Position numbers and translations under genes: made by a program. A stretch of 64,000 nucleotides of DNA from assembly GCF_022788695.1 (NCBI RefSeq), contig NZ_CP085154.1:434001-498000 (forward strand). The letters are read 5' to 3'. Shown in pieces: positions 28,759 through 37,552 of the stretch; position 1 is the first letter of the stretch; each line of letters starts with the position of its first letter. This stretch comes from Pseudosulfitobacter sp. DSM 107133 (GTDB lineage: Bacteria > Pseudomonadota > Alphaproteobacteria > Rhodobacterales > Rhodobacteraceae). Below the pieces are notes generated by a model that ran no database searches, was not told the DNA's origin, and was given only the letters and a program-made list of their open reading frames with translations.

Positions 28759-29220
28759 ATGCCCTATATCATCGCTCAAGCCACCGCCCAGGACGCCGAT
28801 GTCATTGCCCTTCTTGTCCGGCATTTGCAGATGATGCAGGCCCAATCGCCCCCCGAAAGCTGCCATGTGATGAACCCCGCATCCCTGTTCGACGCCGGGG
28901 CGATTGTTCTGGCTGCGCGGGAAAGCGATGTGGTTCTGGGGGTTGGCGCGCTCAAGCCGCTGGACGCGCAGCACGGCGAGTTGAAATCAATGCACACCGC
29001 CGCCGAGGCCCGCGGGCGCGGCATTGCGCAGGCGGTGTTGGGCGCGTTGATTGCACAGGCCCGGACCAGGGGGTTGACCCGGCTGAGCCTGGAAACCGGC
29101 GCCACGCAGCTTTTCGCCCCCGCCCGCGCGCTTTATGCCCGCAATGGTTTCGAAGAGTGCCAACCGTTTGGCAAATATGATCTGGATCCGCTGAGTGTTT
29201 TCATGACACGACATCTTTGA
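28759..29220 (+). CDS. GNAT-family N-acetyltransferase
   Basis: Predicted cytoplasmic acetyl-CoA-dependent transferase of 153 residues, ATG at 28759 (MPYIIAQATAQDADVIALLV). Motif A is AAEARGRGIAQAVLGALIAQA (about 80-100; R/Q-x-x-G-x-G/A acetyl-CoA loop). The C-terminal ALYARNGFEECQPFGKY is typical of the PhnO/ElaA-like branch. Acceptor unknown. Probably co-transcribed with the MYG1 gene. Confidence 0.86.
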   Translation: MPYIIAQATAQDADVIALLVRHLQMMQAQSPPESCHVMNPASLFDAGAIVLAARESDVVLGVGALKPLDAQHGELKSMHTAAEARGRGIAQAVLGALIAQARTRGLTRLSLETGATQLFAPARALYARNGFEECQPFGKYDLDPLSVFMTRHL

Positions 29221-29284
29221 CGCCCTGCGGCGCGCCCCGTCTTTCGGGCGATCTGTGAAGGGTCGGAAAATGCCGAAACCGAAT

Positions 29285-29290
29285 TTGACA
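29285..29290 (+). promoter_or_regulatory. -35 element of the tRNA-Arg promoter
   Basis: TTGACA, 33 bp upstream of the tRNA. No convincing -10 hexamer could be assigned at the expected spacing. Confidence 0.4.
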
Positions 29291-29323
29291 TTCGTATCTA
29301 TTCGCTCCAGAAGCTAGTCCAAC

Positions 29324-29400
29324 GGTCCCGTAGCTCAACCGGATAGAGCACCTGACTTCTAATCAGGGGGTTGGGGGTTCGAGTCCTCCCGGGATCGCCA
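29324..29400 (+). tRNA. tRNA-Arg (anticodon TCT)
   Basis: Complete cloverleaf of 77 nt with encoded CCA. Acceptor GGTCCCG pairs with CGGGATC. The D-arm begins AGCTCAACCGGATAGAGC. The anticodon stem CCTGA/TCAGG surrounds loop CTTCTAA (TCT, reads AGA). The T-arm is GGGGGTTCGAGTCCTCC. An accessory region starts directly downstream, and tRNA genes often serve as integration sites. No integrase was found nearby. Confidence 0.97.
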
Positions 29401-29600
29401 CTGCTGCGTCGTTACCAATGAAGCATAAGCTTGCACGATTTGGCGGTTTTCATGCACACCCTGTGTCAAGCGCTTTATGCGCCGACGCAGTGTGGGGCTC
29501 GGATTTTTATTCGCAACGACGCAGATTGGGAATGAAGCACGAAGCTGACGTTCGTGCCGTGTGCAGCGAAAGTCTCAAATGAGCCCGAAATACCGTGCAA

Positions 29601-29773
29601 CACAGGGCAGTGCCTGACCGCGGGTGGGCATCGGAATGCCAGTGGCCGCCACTTTATTTCTCGTCTTTGGCGTGCGGGAGAAGAGGTGAAACACGGTGAG
29701 GAAGCGCCCGCCCATGGGGCGGTCGGGCGCTGCCCGGCGGTGCTACGCACCTTGATTCCGGGCTTTGGTGAAC
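29601..29773 (+). repeat. Repeat B, copy 1
   Basis: Shares ACACAGGGCAG-GCC-GACCGCGG, GCCACTTTAT, CTTTGGCGTG, AGCGCCCGCCCATGGGGCGG, TCGGGCGCTGCC and CCTTGATTCCGGGCTTTGG with the inverted copy at 37030-37278. The central part forms a GC hairpin. Confidence 0.75.
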
Positions 29774-29990
29774 GGCAGCAAAGTCCGCTGAGCCGCCATT
29801 CACGACGACCACGATCAATGTCCCGAAACATCCGATCTGTGCATGCTTATGTGTGCAGTGTGCAAGATTATGCCCATGTTGAAAGACGGGTCGTCCCTAA
29901 GTCGCTGTTTGAAAATCCCTTTTCACATCATGATCAGGGCCGGATCGGTCGGGTGTGCAAACTTATGGTACATTGTCACGTCGTTGAACC

Positions 29991-30034
29991 TCAGATGACT
30001 TTGGCCTTTGCATCATCAAATGACCCAAAATGGA
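29991..30034 (+). repeat. Repeat A, copy 2, left half (split by the IS)
   Basis: TCAGATGACTTTGGCCTTTG plus CATCATCAA..CCCAAAATGGA. It matches the left part of the uninterrupted copy at 33581. The right half continues at 31596. Confidence 0.75.
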
Positions 30035-30041
30035 AAAGATG

Positions 30042-30053
30042 CCGTAATGGGGC
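30042..30053. repeat. Left sub-terminal inverted repeat, IS copy 1
   Basis: CCGTAATGGGGC, 12 bp, exact reverse complement of 31581-31592. Confidence 0.85.
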
Positions 30054-30188
30054 TTTCGGCGAATCGAGCACGTTTCGCTTGTTTGTCAGCATGATCTGAA
30101 GTGCCGTTGCCCTTGATGCGCCTGCAGCGCGTCTACGAGGTCGTATGTTTCCATGCGCCTCAATTCCTAAGAATAGAAGGGCAACGAC

Positions 30189-31220
30189 ATGAATGTATTT
30201 ATCGGATTGGATGTATCTCTGGCAAGCACTGCGATTTGTGTGCTGGGGCCACAGGGGAGGATCGTTGAAGAATTACAGGCGGAGAGCGAGCCTGAGGCAT
30301 TAGTACGTGCAATAGCGTCATTGTCATATTCGATCGATGCGATCGGGCTCGAAGCCGGACCTTTGTCCCAATGGCTGAGCAAGGGAATGGAAGAAGCTGG
30401 CTTTGACGTGGTCATGATGGAAACACGATTGGTGAAGGCAGCCTTGAAAGCCATGCCGATCAAGACCGACAGGCGCGATGCCCAGGGCATTGCGCGCTTG
30501 CTTCAAATGGGATGGTACAGGCCCGTGCACCGCAAATCTGTGTCCTCCCAGGAAATCCGCGCGTTGCTGACGGCGCGCAAGTCAGTTCAGCAGGCCATCA
30601 TCAACCTTGAGCTTTCGATGCGGGGTGTTCTGCGAAACTTTGGCATGAAGCTGGGGCATGTCACCAGGATTAGGTACGAGGCCCGGGTGAGGGAACTGGT
30701 TGAGCAGAATGAGATCCTGTCCGCGTCGACTGAGGCTCTTCTGCGCGCGCGTTCCCAGTTGCGCGCCGAGTTGGCTGACTTGGATGCCAAAATCGCGGGT
30801 CTGGCAAAACACGACGATGTTTGCCGTTTGATGATGACGATGCCAGGTGTCGGTCCGATCGTCGCCCTGACAGTCAAATCTGCGATTGATGATCCGACCC
30901 GCTTTGCGCGGTCGAAGGATGTCGGACCGTGGGCGGGGCTTACGCCAAGGCGCACGCAATCCGGAGAGATGGACATCGTTGGACAAATCACGCGAGCCGG
31001 TGATCGCGGGCTTCGAACCGCGTTGTATCAGGCAGCGATGATCCTGATGCACCGTGGTGCCCCGAACTGGCTGCAATCTTGGGCACTTAAAGTAGCGCAC
31101 AGGCGTGGGGCGAAGAGGGCCATGATTGCACTTGCTCGACGCATTGGCGTCGTCTTGCACCGCATGTGGATAGACGGCACGCCGTTCCGCTACACGCAGA
31201 ACTCCGGCGCGACTGCATGA
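30189..31220 (+). CDS. IS110-family transposase (DEDD recombinase), copy 1
   Basis: 343-residue recombinase, identical in sequence to the copy at 46463. The N-terminal RuvC-like DEDD domain shows D8 (FIGLDVS), E55 (IGLEAGPLS) and D94/D97 (KTDRRDAQGIARLLQMGWY). A coiled-coil linker spans about 165-205. The C-terminal Tnp_IS110/IS116/IS902 domain has MPGVGPIVALTVKSAIDDP, the GPWAGLTPRRTQSGE segment with the likely catalytic S258, and GDRGLRTALYQAAM. Ribosome-binding site AGAAGGGCAACG lies before ATG 30189. In this family the enzyme acts with an element-encoded bridge RNA. The copy looks intact and potentially active. Confidence 0.93.
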   Translation: MNVFIGLDVSLASTAICVLGPQGRIVEELQAESEPEALVRAIASLSYSIDAIGLEAGPLSQWLSKGMEEAGFDVVMMETRLVKAALKAMPIKTDRRDAQGIARLLQMGWYRPVHRKSVSSQEIRALLTARKSVQQAIINLELSMRGVLRNFGMKLGHVTRIRYEARVRELVEQNEILSASTEALLRARSQLRAELADLDAKIAGLAKHDDVCRLMMTMPGVGPIVALTVKSAIDDPTRFARSKDVGPWAGLTPRRTQSGEMDIVGQITRAGDRGLRTALYQAAMILMHRGAPNWLQSWALKVAHRRGAKRAMIALARRIGVVLHRMWIDGTPFRYTQNSGATA

Positions 31221-31580
31221 GCGGGAAGCTTCAAGGACAATTCAGAGCGGAGGGTTGAGCTGCGCCTCATGACAGGTACGTCGAGGTCCCTTGCCGGGAC
31301 GAGGTTCCTGGAGATGCCGAAGGCCCGCAAGTTATCAGCAAATGCTGAATACGCGGGAAAGATGGGCACCCAGGACCAGATTTGGACCAGGCATAGAGTG
31401 GCAGCTATGAGGCTGACTACGGACGGAAGAACGAAGCCCGGGTAGGGGGTGTCCCTCAGTCCTGATGTGCGGTTGCAGTGAAAAAGGAAAAGTAAGCTTT
31501 TGAATTTGTGTCTTAAACTTGGTGAGGAATGAGATCCTCGCCGGGATTTTTGACTTGCCCGAAACCCTTGACAGAGGCCC
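31221..31580 (+). ncRNA. Candidate bridge RNA region of the IS, copy 1
   Basis: 360 bp of non-coding DNA between the transposase stop and the right inverted repeat, the place where IS1111-group elements are reported to encode their bridge RNA. It can fold: GTCCC-TTGCC-GGGAC (31286-31300), and GGTGAGGA (31521-31528) with TCCTCGCC (31535-31542) followed by TTTTT at 31547, resembling a terminator. CGAAGGCCCG (31318-31327) is an exact reverse complement of the right target flank 31596-31605. ACGGAAG (31423-31429) equals the element right end 31589-31595. The RNA itself and its ends are inferred. Confidence 0.5.
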
Positions 31581-31592
31581 GCCCCATTACGG
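31581..31592. repeat. Right sub-terminal inverted repeat, IS copy 1
   Basis: GCCCCATTACGG, 12 bp, reverse complement of 30042-30053; three bases from the inferred right end. Confidence 0.85.
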
Positions 31593-31595
31593 AAG

Positions 31596-31650
31596 CGGGC
31601 CTTCGCACAGATCGTCGCGAACGGCAGGAACGAGCCCAACTTGACCAATG
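31596..31650 (+). repeat. Repeat A, copy 2, right half (split by the IS)
   Basis: CGGGCCTTCGCACAGATCGTC followed by GCGAACGGCAGGAACGAGCCC. It corresponds to ACGGAACCTTCGCGCAGATC and GCGGCGAACGGTAGG in the intact copy at 33581. Confidence 0.75.
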
Positions 31651-31743
31651 CCGCAAGCTGCGTGAATGTCTGCTTTGGCAGACCTGTCGATGTCGGCCTT
31701 TGAACCATGAAACGATAGATTTTCAGAGCAAAGGGCGCATACT

Positions 31744-33348
31744 TTGAAAAAGACTTCTGTTGTTCTGAAACGTCAAGTTCCCATTCGCTTCGATGAAGCG
31801 CCTCGATCTTGGCTGGGTGGGCTTCCAATGATGCCAAGGCTCACCAAGTGGCCACGCGACGATGAAGGTGCTCCACTGCACTTTGTTGCACAGATTTGCT
31901 GCGGTGATTTACCCCGAACTCTCTGGAATGGTTTGGGGCCGCGCAAAGGATGGCTATTGCTTTTTGTGGAGACCCTGAAACTTGAAGATCACGCCGAAAA
32001 CAATACCGTGCAGGTCTTGCACACCCCTCGCTTGGGCTCCGAGCGCCAACCACCAAAGGACACGCCGACCGTCCGCCACTCGATGTCCGAATATATCGAC
32101 TATACATCGCCCAAGATCAGGCCAGGTGTCCCGAAGTTCTGGCGCAGGTGGCCTATCGACATCGTTGTACAAGAGTTTGAATTTACCCAGATTGGCCCTG
32201 AAGAGGGTGGCCCTTCCGCGATTCAGGGTGAAGACCTTTACGAAGCACCTGTGGCGCAGAACGGCTTTAATAAGATTTCTTCCGCATTAAATCGCCCTCT
32301 AACATGGCGTGGCGCTCGCTATGTTGTCGAAGGAATTCTGAGAGATCTGAAACCTGATGAGTTCGAGCGCAGTTTTGTCGGGAATAGCGGATTACTGAGT
32401 GCGCCTGAATTCGACCATAGCGGGTTAACGGAAGAGATAAGCAAGCGCGCCATGCAAAGCACGGACTACCAAGGTGGGCCTATCAATAAATTTGGTCGAT
32501 ACAGCGCTCTTTTCGAACGTACTGAAACCGAGGTGCGTGCCGAACGTTGCACCGGATGGGTCAAACGGGCTTACGCGTGTATTGATGCGGAAATCGCCCA
32601 ATTCGCTGCCATGAAGGCCGAGCTTGAACAAGCGCATGCAGAGGGACGGACAGACGCGCTTGCAAGAAAGGGCAGCGTCAGTCTTCCATTGGAAGGGGTG
32701 CTATGGAACCTTGAGCGCTATGTGGGATATCGCAACGCTTTGGACAAAACGCTCGCAGAATATCCCGGTCCCGATCCTGAGGCGGCGTTAACAGAAGAAA
32801 TAGAGCGCCTTGGCCGGGCCTATCTGACCTGGGGTACGCGAATGGCTGAGGGGGCAAAGGCCGCCATGCAGAAAATAGAATCGCAAGATCCTCAGACGCC
32901 CATTAGCGCGTTGGACTGGGTAGAGCTGACCGGTGCATTTTGTGAAACCTCCGCTGAGTATTGGGTCAAGAGCGGCGAAGTCTTGGCCAAAAACTCCCAT
33001 AGCATTAACATGGAAAAACACGTCAAGATGGCAATTCGTGAAGATCTCCTTGACCTGTATACACATGACAATAATGCCCCACAGACGCTCCCACGGGATA
33101 TGCTTGAAACCTTAGCAGAGTCTGCAAAATACATCGAACCGGGCCTGCCACATCGAATGGGAGGACTGCCCGATCTCATCCAAAGTGACGCCTTTGATCA
33201 AATTGATCAGCTACTTTTTCAATTGGCAAGCGACCGGGCGATGGGGTGGATGTGGGGCGATGTCGGCGCTCTCTATGTAACTATCTCTGAGAGCGACTTA
33301 CGCAAAAGTCGATTTGAACATGTCGAAGCATGGCTTGAGGGGCATTGA
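31744..33348 (+). CDS. DUF1963 (YwqG-like) protein
   Basis: 534-residue predicted cytoplasmic protein with no signal peptide. The N-terminal part (about 10-140: RFDEAPRSWLGGLPMMPRLTKWP, FVAQICCGDLP, GWLLLFVETLKLED) and the C-terminal end (GGLPDLIQS.., WMWGDVGALYVTISESDL) together match the DUF1963/YwqG fold. A helical middle part of about 330 residues is inserted between them. The start is probably TTG at 31744: an in-frame stop lies at 31708 and the next ATG would remove conserved sequence. Codon use is less GC-rich than in core genes and it follows the IS directly, which suggests acquired DNA. B. subtilis YwqG lies in a toxin-immunity locus; any such role here is speculation. Confidence 0.72.
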   Translation: MKKTSVVLKRQVPIRFDEAPRSWLGGLPMMPRLTKWPRDDEGAPLHFVAQICCGDLPRTLWNGLGPRKGWLLLFVETLKLEDHAENNTVQVLHTPRLGSERQPPKDTPTVRHSMSEYIDYTSPKIRPGVPKFWRRWPIDIVVQEFEFTQIGPEEGGPSAIQGEDLYEAPVAQNGFNKISSALNRPLTWRGARYVVEGILRDLKPDEFERSFVGNSGLLSAPEFDHSGLTEEISKRAMQSTDYQGGPINKFGRYSALFERTETEVRAERCTGWVKRAYACIDAEIAQFAAMKAELEQAHAEGRTDALARKGSVSLPLEGVLWNLERYVGYRNALDKTLAEYPGPDPEAALTEEIERLGRAYLTWGTRMAEGAKAAMQKIESQDPQTPISALDWVELTGAFCETSAEYWVKSGEVLAKNSHSINMEKHVKMAIREDLLDLYTHDNNAPQTLPRDMLETLAESAKYIEPGLPHRMGGLPDLIQSDAFDQIDQLLFQLASDRAMGWMWGDVGALYVTISESDLRKSRFEHVEAWLEGH

Positions 33349-33444
33349 AAAATAGAGGCCGTTTCAGAGTAAGAGTTTAATCCCGCAAGCTGACATTCAG
33401 GTATCCGGTTTGAACGCCCGCTTCGTCCGCACAGCCGACTTGGT

Positions 33445-33508
33445 CCCAGACCGCGCCCAAGGTCTGGTTTGGGTCTGAAATGCTTGACGTTTTGACCAAT
33501 ATTGCGTG
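33445..33508 (+). repeat. Repeat C, copy 1
   Basis: CCCAGACCGCGCCCAAGG..GGTTTGGG..GAAATGC.TGACGTTTTG.CCAATATTG. A diverged direct copy is at 50518-50580. Confidence 0.75.
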
Positions 33509-33580
33509 AAGCGGCTCGTCTATAGGATTCAGAAAATCCGGTGCATCGATGCAAAGATGTGCGGCGTTCGACATACGTTG

Positions 33581-33670
33581 TCAGATGACTTTGGCCTTTG
33601 CGTCATCAACGAACCAAAATTGGCAGACGGAACCTTCGCGCAGATCGCGGCGAACGGTAGGTTCGCGGCC
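33581..33670 (+). repeat. Dispersed intergenic repeat A, intact copy
   Basis: TCAGATGACTTTGGCCTTTG, CGTCATCAACGAACCAAAATT, GGCAGACGGAACCTTCGCGC and AGATCGCGGCGAACGGTAGG in uninterrupted order. Both IS copies interrupt this unit between the CCAAAAT..-like part and the TTCGC part. No coding potential. Confidence 0.78.
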
Positions 33671-33699
33671 TGTCCACATGCGCCCGCCGACCGCCGCCT

Positions 33700-33715
33700 T
33701 AGGGTCTGGACCCTA
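33700..33715. repeat. Palindrome overlapping the stop codon of the DUF2834 gene
   Basis: TAGGGTCTGGACCCTA, identical to 8772-8787. It again supplies the TAG stop of a minus-strand gene. Confidence 0.6.
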
Positions 33716-34030
33716 GGTCACCGGCCGTGTGCGCAGGAACAGATACAGCGGCAACCCGCAGCTTACCCCGATGCAGAACGTCGCCGGAATCGCCAGCAGC
33801 GCCACCCAGTTGCGGCGCACCCGCACTTCGGCGCAGATCCACACCGTCAGGGCAATTGCGGCAATCGTCAGATCCCAGACCAGACCGCTGGAGGCCGCAT
33901 TGACATGCCATGCGTCCACCATCAGGCCAAGATCAAAGCCGTTTTCCCGAAACCATGCCAGAAACCAATACATCGGGTGCATCGCCCCCCAGACGGCCAG
34001 TCCCAGATACATCAGGCGCAGCGGCGACAT
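33713..34030 (-). CDS. DUF2834 membrane protein
   Basis: 105-residue inner-membrane protein of unknown function. ATG at 34030 (MSPLRLMYLGLAVWGAMHPM). Three hydrophobic segments are visible: LRLMYLGLAVWGAMHPMYWF, SGLVWDLTIAAIALTVWICA and WVALLAIPATFCIGVSCGLPLYLF. The FRENGFDLGLMVDAWHVNAAS loop between the first two is typical of DUF2834. Its start overlaps the stop of the upstream lipoprotein gene by one base (TGATG). Last gene of the argH operon. Confidence 0.8.
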   Translation of the reverse strand: MSPLRLMYLGLAVWGAMHPMYWFLAWFRENGFDLGLMVDAWHVNAASSGLVWDLTIAAIALTVWICAEVRVRRNWVALLAIPATFCIGVSCGLPLYLFLRTRPVT

Positions 34031-34191
34031 CAAAACGTTTTCACCACGCCGACCTTGGCAAAGCCCGAAACACGCAATCCCGGTTCGGTGGCCGACGGCT
34101 GCTGATGGTCATGCGGCGCGTCGGCTTGTGTTGCGGGGTCACAGGCCGCCAGCGCCGCCAGCGCGATCATGAAAGCGATGGCCCGGATCAT
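34030..34191 (-). CDS. Small lipoprotein (53 aa) in the argH operon
   Basis: Too short for standard prediction. ATG at 34191 gives [20 protein letters not shown]: a signal peptide with a lipobox (LAAC, lipidated Cys at 17) and a 36-residue mature peptide rich in His, Gln and Pro, ending GFAKVGVVKTF. The start overlaps the preceding lipoprotein stop (ATGA 34188-34191) and the end overlaps the DUF2834 start, so it is translated as part of the operon. Asp at +2 after the Cys would, in enterobacteria, favour inner-membrane retention. Function unknown. Confidence 0.75.
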   Translation of the reverse strand: MIRAIAFMIALAALAACDPATQADAPHDHQQPSATEPGLRVSGFAKVGVVKTF

Positions 34192-34360
34192 TGAACCCGG
34201 TATCCCACCGAAAGCGGCCCCTTGCGCAGACCCACGCCCACATGGGTTCCGATGCCGGACGTTCCCAGACTGATACCTGCGTTCATTGTCGGCTGTACGG
34301 GTTCGCCGTCGGCACCGCAGGCCGCAAGGGCCAGCAGCGACAAAACAGCAATCGTTCGGA

Positions 34361-34364
<4 letters not shown>
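34188..34364 (-). CDS. Small lipoprotein (58 aa) directly after argH
   Basis: ATG at 34364 gives [20 protein letters not shown]: signal peptide with lipobox LAAC and lipidated Cys at 16. A 43-residue mature chain follows, with Gly-rich [19 protein letters not shown] and ending SVGYRVQ. The start overlaps the argH stop (ATGA 34361-34364) and the end overlaps the next lipoprotein. The two peptides share the opening MIRxIA and lipobox but little else. Function unknown. Confidence 0.75.
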
Positions 34365-35752
<1,388 letters not shown>

Positions 35753-35774
35753 GGTTTGGACCTTTGGAGGGAAT

Positions 35775-36347
35775 ATGAAGAAACTCTTTGCTGCGCTCGT
35801 GTATACGGCCCTTGCCTTGGGTGCAAATACTGCCCTTGCTGACGTTCAGGCCGCAGCGGGCCTGCGCGACGGGTCGATGAAGAAGCTGGTGTTCCATGAC
35901 AGCCCCCAGGCCACTTCGACGGCAGCTTTCCAGTTGGAAGACGGCGGCGGCGAGGTGACGCTGGAGGATTATCGCGGCAAATGGGTCTTGCTGAACTTCT
36001 GGGCCACATGGTGCGCGCCCTGCCGCAAGGAAATGCCGATGTTGTCGGCCCTGCAAGAACAGTTCGGCGGCGACACTTTCGAGGTGCTGACGCTGGCCAC
36101 GGGCCGCAATTCGCCTGAAGGTATCAAGAAGTTTTTCACCGAAACGGGCATCGACAACCTGCCCCGCCATCAGGACCCGCAACAGGCTCTGGCCAGCCAG
36201 ATGGGCATTTTCGGCCTGCCGATTACCGTGATTCTCGACCCTGATGGCCGCGAAGTCGCGCGCTTGCGGGGCGATGCCGACTGGAGCTCGGACAGCGCCA
36301 AGGCGATCATTGCCGAACTGACGGGGCAAGACACGACTGGCAACTGA
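35775..36347 (+). CDS. TlpA-family thiol-disulfide oxidoreductase
   Basis: Predicted periplasmic thioredoxin-fold protein of 190 residues. ATG 35775 follows TTTGGAGGGAAT and opens a signal peptide ([22 protein letters not shown]). The redox site is WCAPC in [16 protein letters not shown] (about residue 80). The cis-Pro loop [21 protein letters not shown] is near 150. TlpA-type proteins reduce apocytochrome or CuA sites. It is divergent from argH with a 22-bp gap, so the promoters overlap. Confidence 0.9.
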   Translation: MKKLFAALVYTALALGANTALADVQAAAGLRDGSMKKLVFHDSPQATSTAAFQLEDGGGEVTLEDYRGKWVLLNFWATWCAPCRKEMPMLSALQEQFGGDTFEVLTLATGRNSPEGIKKFFTETGIDNLPRHQDPQQALASQMGIFGLPITVILDPDGREVARLRGDADWSSDSAKAIIAELTGQDTTGN

Positions 36348-36458
36348 ACCCGTACATACCGTCAGGCAATGCGCGGTATTTCCGTGTCGTTTGCGCTTGG
36401 GCAGGGTCGTCGATTATGTTATTTTGGAGCCAAACCTTCTCTTTTCACGAGTGTTCTT

Positions 36459-36911
36459 GTGCCGATCGAGTGCCTGATATTACCCGAACACCGACTGGTT
36501 TGGTTGCGCTATTGGGGCAACCTGACCCGACCGGAGATTTTTGAATCATTCGAAGGTTTCAGAAACGTTCCCAACTACGATATTTCCTTTGACGTCTTGC
36601 AGGACTTTCGCGGGACAGAGTCGAATGATCTGACCCATTCCGATGTGATCCTGCTGGCCGAAAGCATCAATAACCGCCGTCAGAGTCTGGGGTTTTCGGT
36701 GCGTATCGCGGTGCTGGCGCCTGGCGATCTGGGGTTTGGTATGGGGCGCATGTTTGTGACCCTGTTGGGCGAAAGCAAATTTATCACCGCATCCGCATTT
36801 CGTGAATTGAACGAGGCTGCGGCCTTTCTTGGCCTTTCGGGCGAAGCCTGCGAGACAATCCGCAGCGCAACCCCCGAGCAACATTTGTCGCATCAGCCTG
36901 CCAAGCGCTGA
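36459..36911 (+). CDS. Hypothetical protein, possibly STAS/SpoIIAA-like fold
   Basis: About 150 residues. The reading frame is open from 36369, but a natural start is GTG at 36459 (read as MPIECLILPEHRLVWLRYWG). Features are LPEHRLVWLRYWGNLTRPEI, NYDISFDVLQDFRGTESNDL, LGFSVRIAVLAPGDLGFGMG and a helical tail. The strand-helix pattern and the LxxxxxGxLT-like opening recall SpoIIAA-like proteins of other proteobacteria, but this is only a fold-level guess. No signal peptide from this start. Start and function are uncertain. Confidence 0.6.
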   Translation: MPIECLILPEHRLVWLRYWGNLTRPEIFESFEGFRNVPNYDISFDVLQDFRGTESNDLTHSDVILLAESINNRRQSLGFSVRIAVLAPGDLGFGMGRMFVTLLGESKFITASAFRELNEAAAFLGLSGEACETIRSATPEQHLSHQPAKR

Positions 36912-37029
36912 TCGGGCGGGGCTGTTTCAGACCGGTGCATCAGGGGTGTATGGTCCTGTGGTATTACAGCCAATAGCAGACGCTCAGACCGGGCAGGTTG
37001 GGTGTCAGTTATGCGGGACATAGCGCCCA

Positions 37030-37278
37030 TTCACCAAACCCACCCACCAAAGCCCGGAATCAAGGCGCGAAGTGCCGCCGACCTCTCGGTGTTCGCAAAG
37101 CGAACACCTGCCGGCAACACATTGCTTTGCAATGTGTGAGAGGCAGCGCCCGACCGCCCCATGGGCGGGCGCTTTTTCACCGTATCGCGTTTCTGCATCC
37201 CCACGCCAAAGGTTAGACATAAAGTGGCATCCACTTTCGTCATGATGCCCACCCGCGGTCTGGCGCTGCCCTGTGTGG
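37030..37278 (-). repeat. Repeat B, copy 2 (inverted, with a hairpin-bearing insert)
   Basis: The reverse complement matches 29601-29773 in several blocks (see that entry). Relative to copy 1 it has about 75 extra bases, which carry two perfect hairpins. Confidence 0.75.
37088..37177 (+). terminator. Array of three hairpins, the last with a T-run
   Basis: GGTGTTCGC-AAA-GCGAACACC (37088-37108), ACACATTGC-TTT-GCAATGTGT (37117-37137), and AGCGCCCG (37145-37152) with CGGGCGCT (37166-37173) followed by TTTTT to 37177. The first two are 9-bp perfect stems with 3-nt loops. The last resembles an intrinsic terminator in the plus direction. Confidence 0.65.
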
Positions 37279-37538
37279 CAAGGTCACGCAGGGCTCGATC
37301 CGAACCTTCGGCGCGCCCCGTACCAAGGTCCGCAGCGCGGACGGAGCCGCCGTTCAGCGGAAAGTCAGGAAGGAAATAAGAAGCAATGCTACAAACACCG
37401 CAATGCTTATCAGCCAAGTCTGTGCATCCCCGAGTTTTCCGTAGGACTCCCAGTTAAAACACACGATTCGCTTACAGGCATAGGCGGCCCGCTCTGCGAA
37501 CCCTCGCCAGAACATATCTGCCGGAAACCTTGGTTTTT

Positions 37539-37552
37539 GGGTCCTGATCCTA
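37539..37552. repeat. Degenerate stop-codon palindrome
   Basis: GGGTCCTGATCCTA, overlapping the TAG stop of the Hint-domain gene. Compare the perfect copies at 8772 and 33700. Confidence 0.4.

Larger units (their letters stand above)
29401..30034. other. Gene-free stretch with repeats between tRNA-Arg and IS copy 1
   Basis: 634 bp with no convincing coding sequence; the open frames here (29475-29831 minus, 29554-30099 plus) lack coding character. It contains a repeat shared in inverted form with 37030-37278 and the left half of repeat A (29991-30034). It reads as non-coding accessory DNA. Confidence 0.6.
30035..31595 (+). mobile_element. IS110-family (IS1111-group) insertion sequence, copy 1
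   Basis: 1,561-bp element defined by comparison with the copy at 46309. The two sequences agree from 30035/46309 to 31600/47874 and diverge immediately outside. Sub-terminal inverted repeats CCGTAATGGGGC lie 7 bp from the left end and 3 bp from the right end, the geometry described for the IS1111 group. One transposase gene, 154 bp of 5' non-coding and 375 bp of 3' non-coding sequence. Joining the flanks (30034 to 31596) rebuilds repeat A with no target duplication, as expected for this family. The right boundary at 31595 is inferred from repeat alignment; five further shared bases (CGGGC) are assigned to the target. Confidence 0.87.
33349..33712. other. Gene-free stretch of repeats downstream of the DUF1963 gene
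   Basis: 364 bp without a supported gene. It holds repeat C (33445-33508), the uninterrupted copy of repeat A (33581-33670) and the palindrome at 33700. Confidence 0.65.
36912..37549. other. Gene-free stretch with hairpins and repeat B
   Basis: 638 bp without a supported gene; open frames at 37031-37417 (minus) and 37273-37572 (plus) have no coding features. Contains the inverted copy of repeat B and three strong hairpins (37088-37177). Confidence 0.6.

Noticed and set aside
29324..29400. tRNA-Arg as attachment site of an integrative element
   Set aside because: No integrase gene and no repeated tRNA 3' end were found downstream, so an att site cannot be supported.
29475..30099. Open frames of 118 and 181 codons between tRNA-Arg and the IS
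   Set aside because: They run through repeat B and repeat A, lack ribosome-binding sites, and have no conserved protein features.
30189..31220. Antisense open frames within the transposase gene (for example 30582-31160)
   Set aside because: Shadow frames present identically in both IS copies, with no independent evidence of coding.
31596..31600. CGGGC as part of the IS right end
   Set aside because: It is shared by both copies, but the 3-bp outer flank of the right inverted repeat and the match of the rebuilt sites to repeat A favour a boundary at 31595. The alternative of 31600 is not fully excluded.
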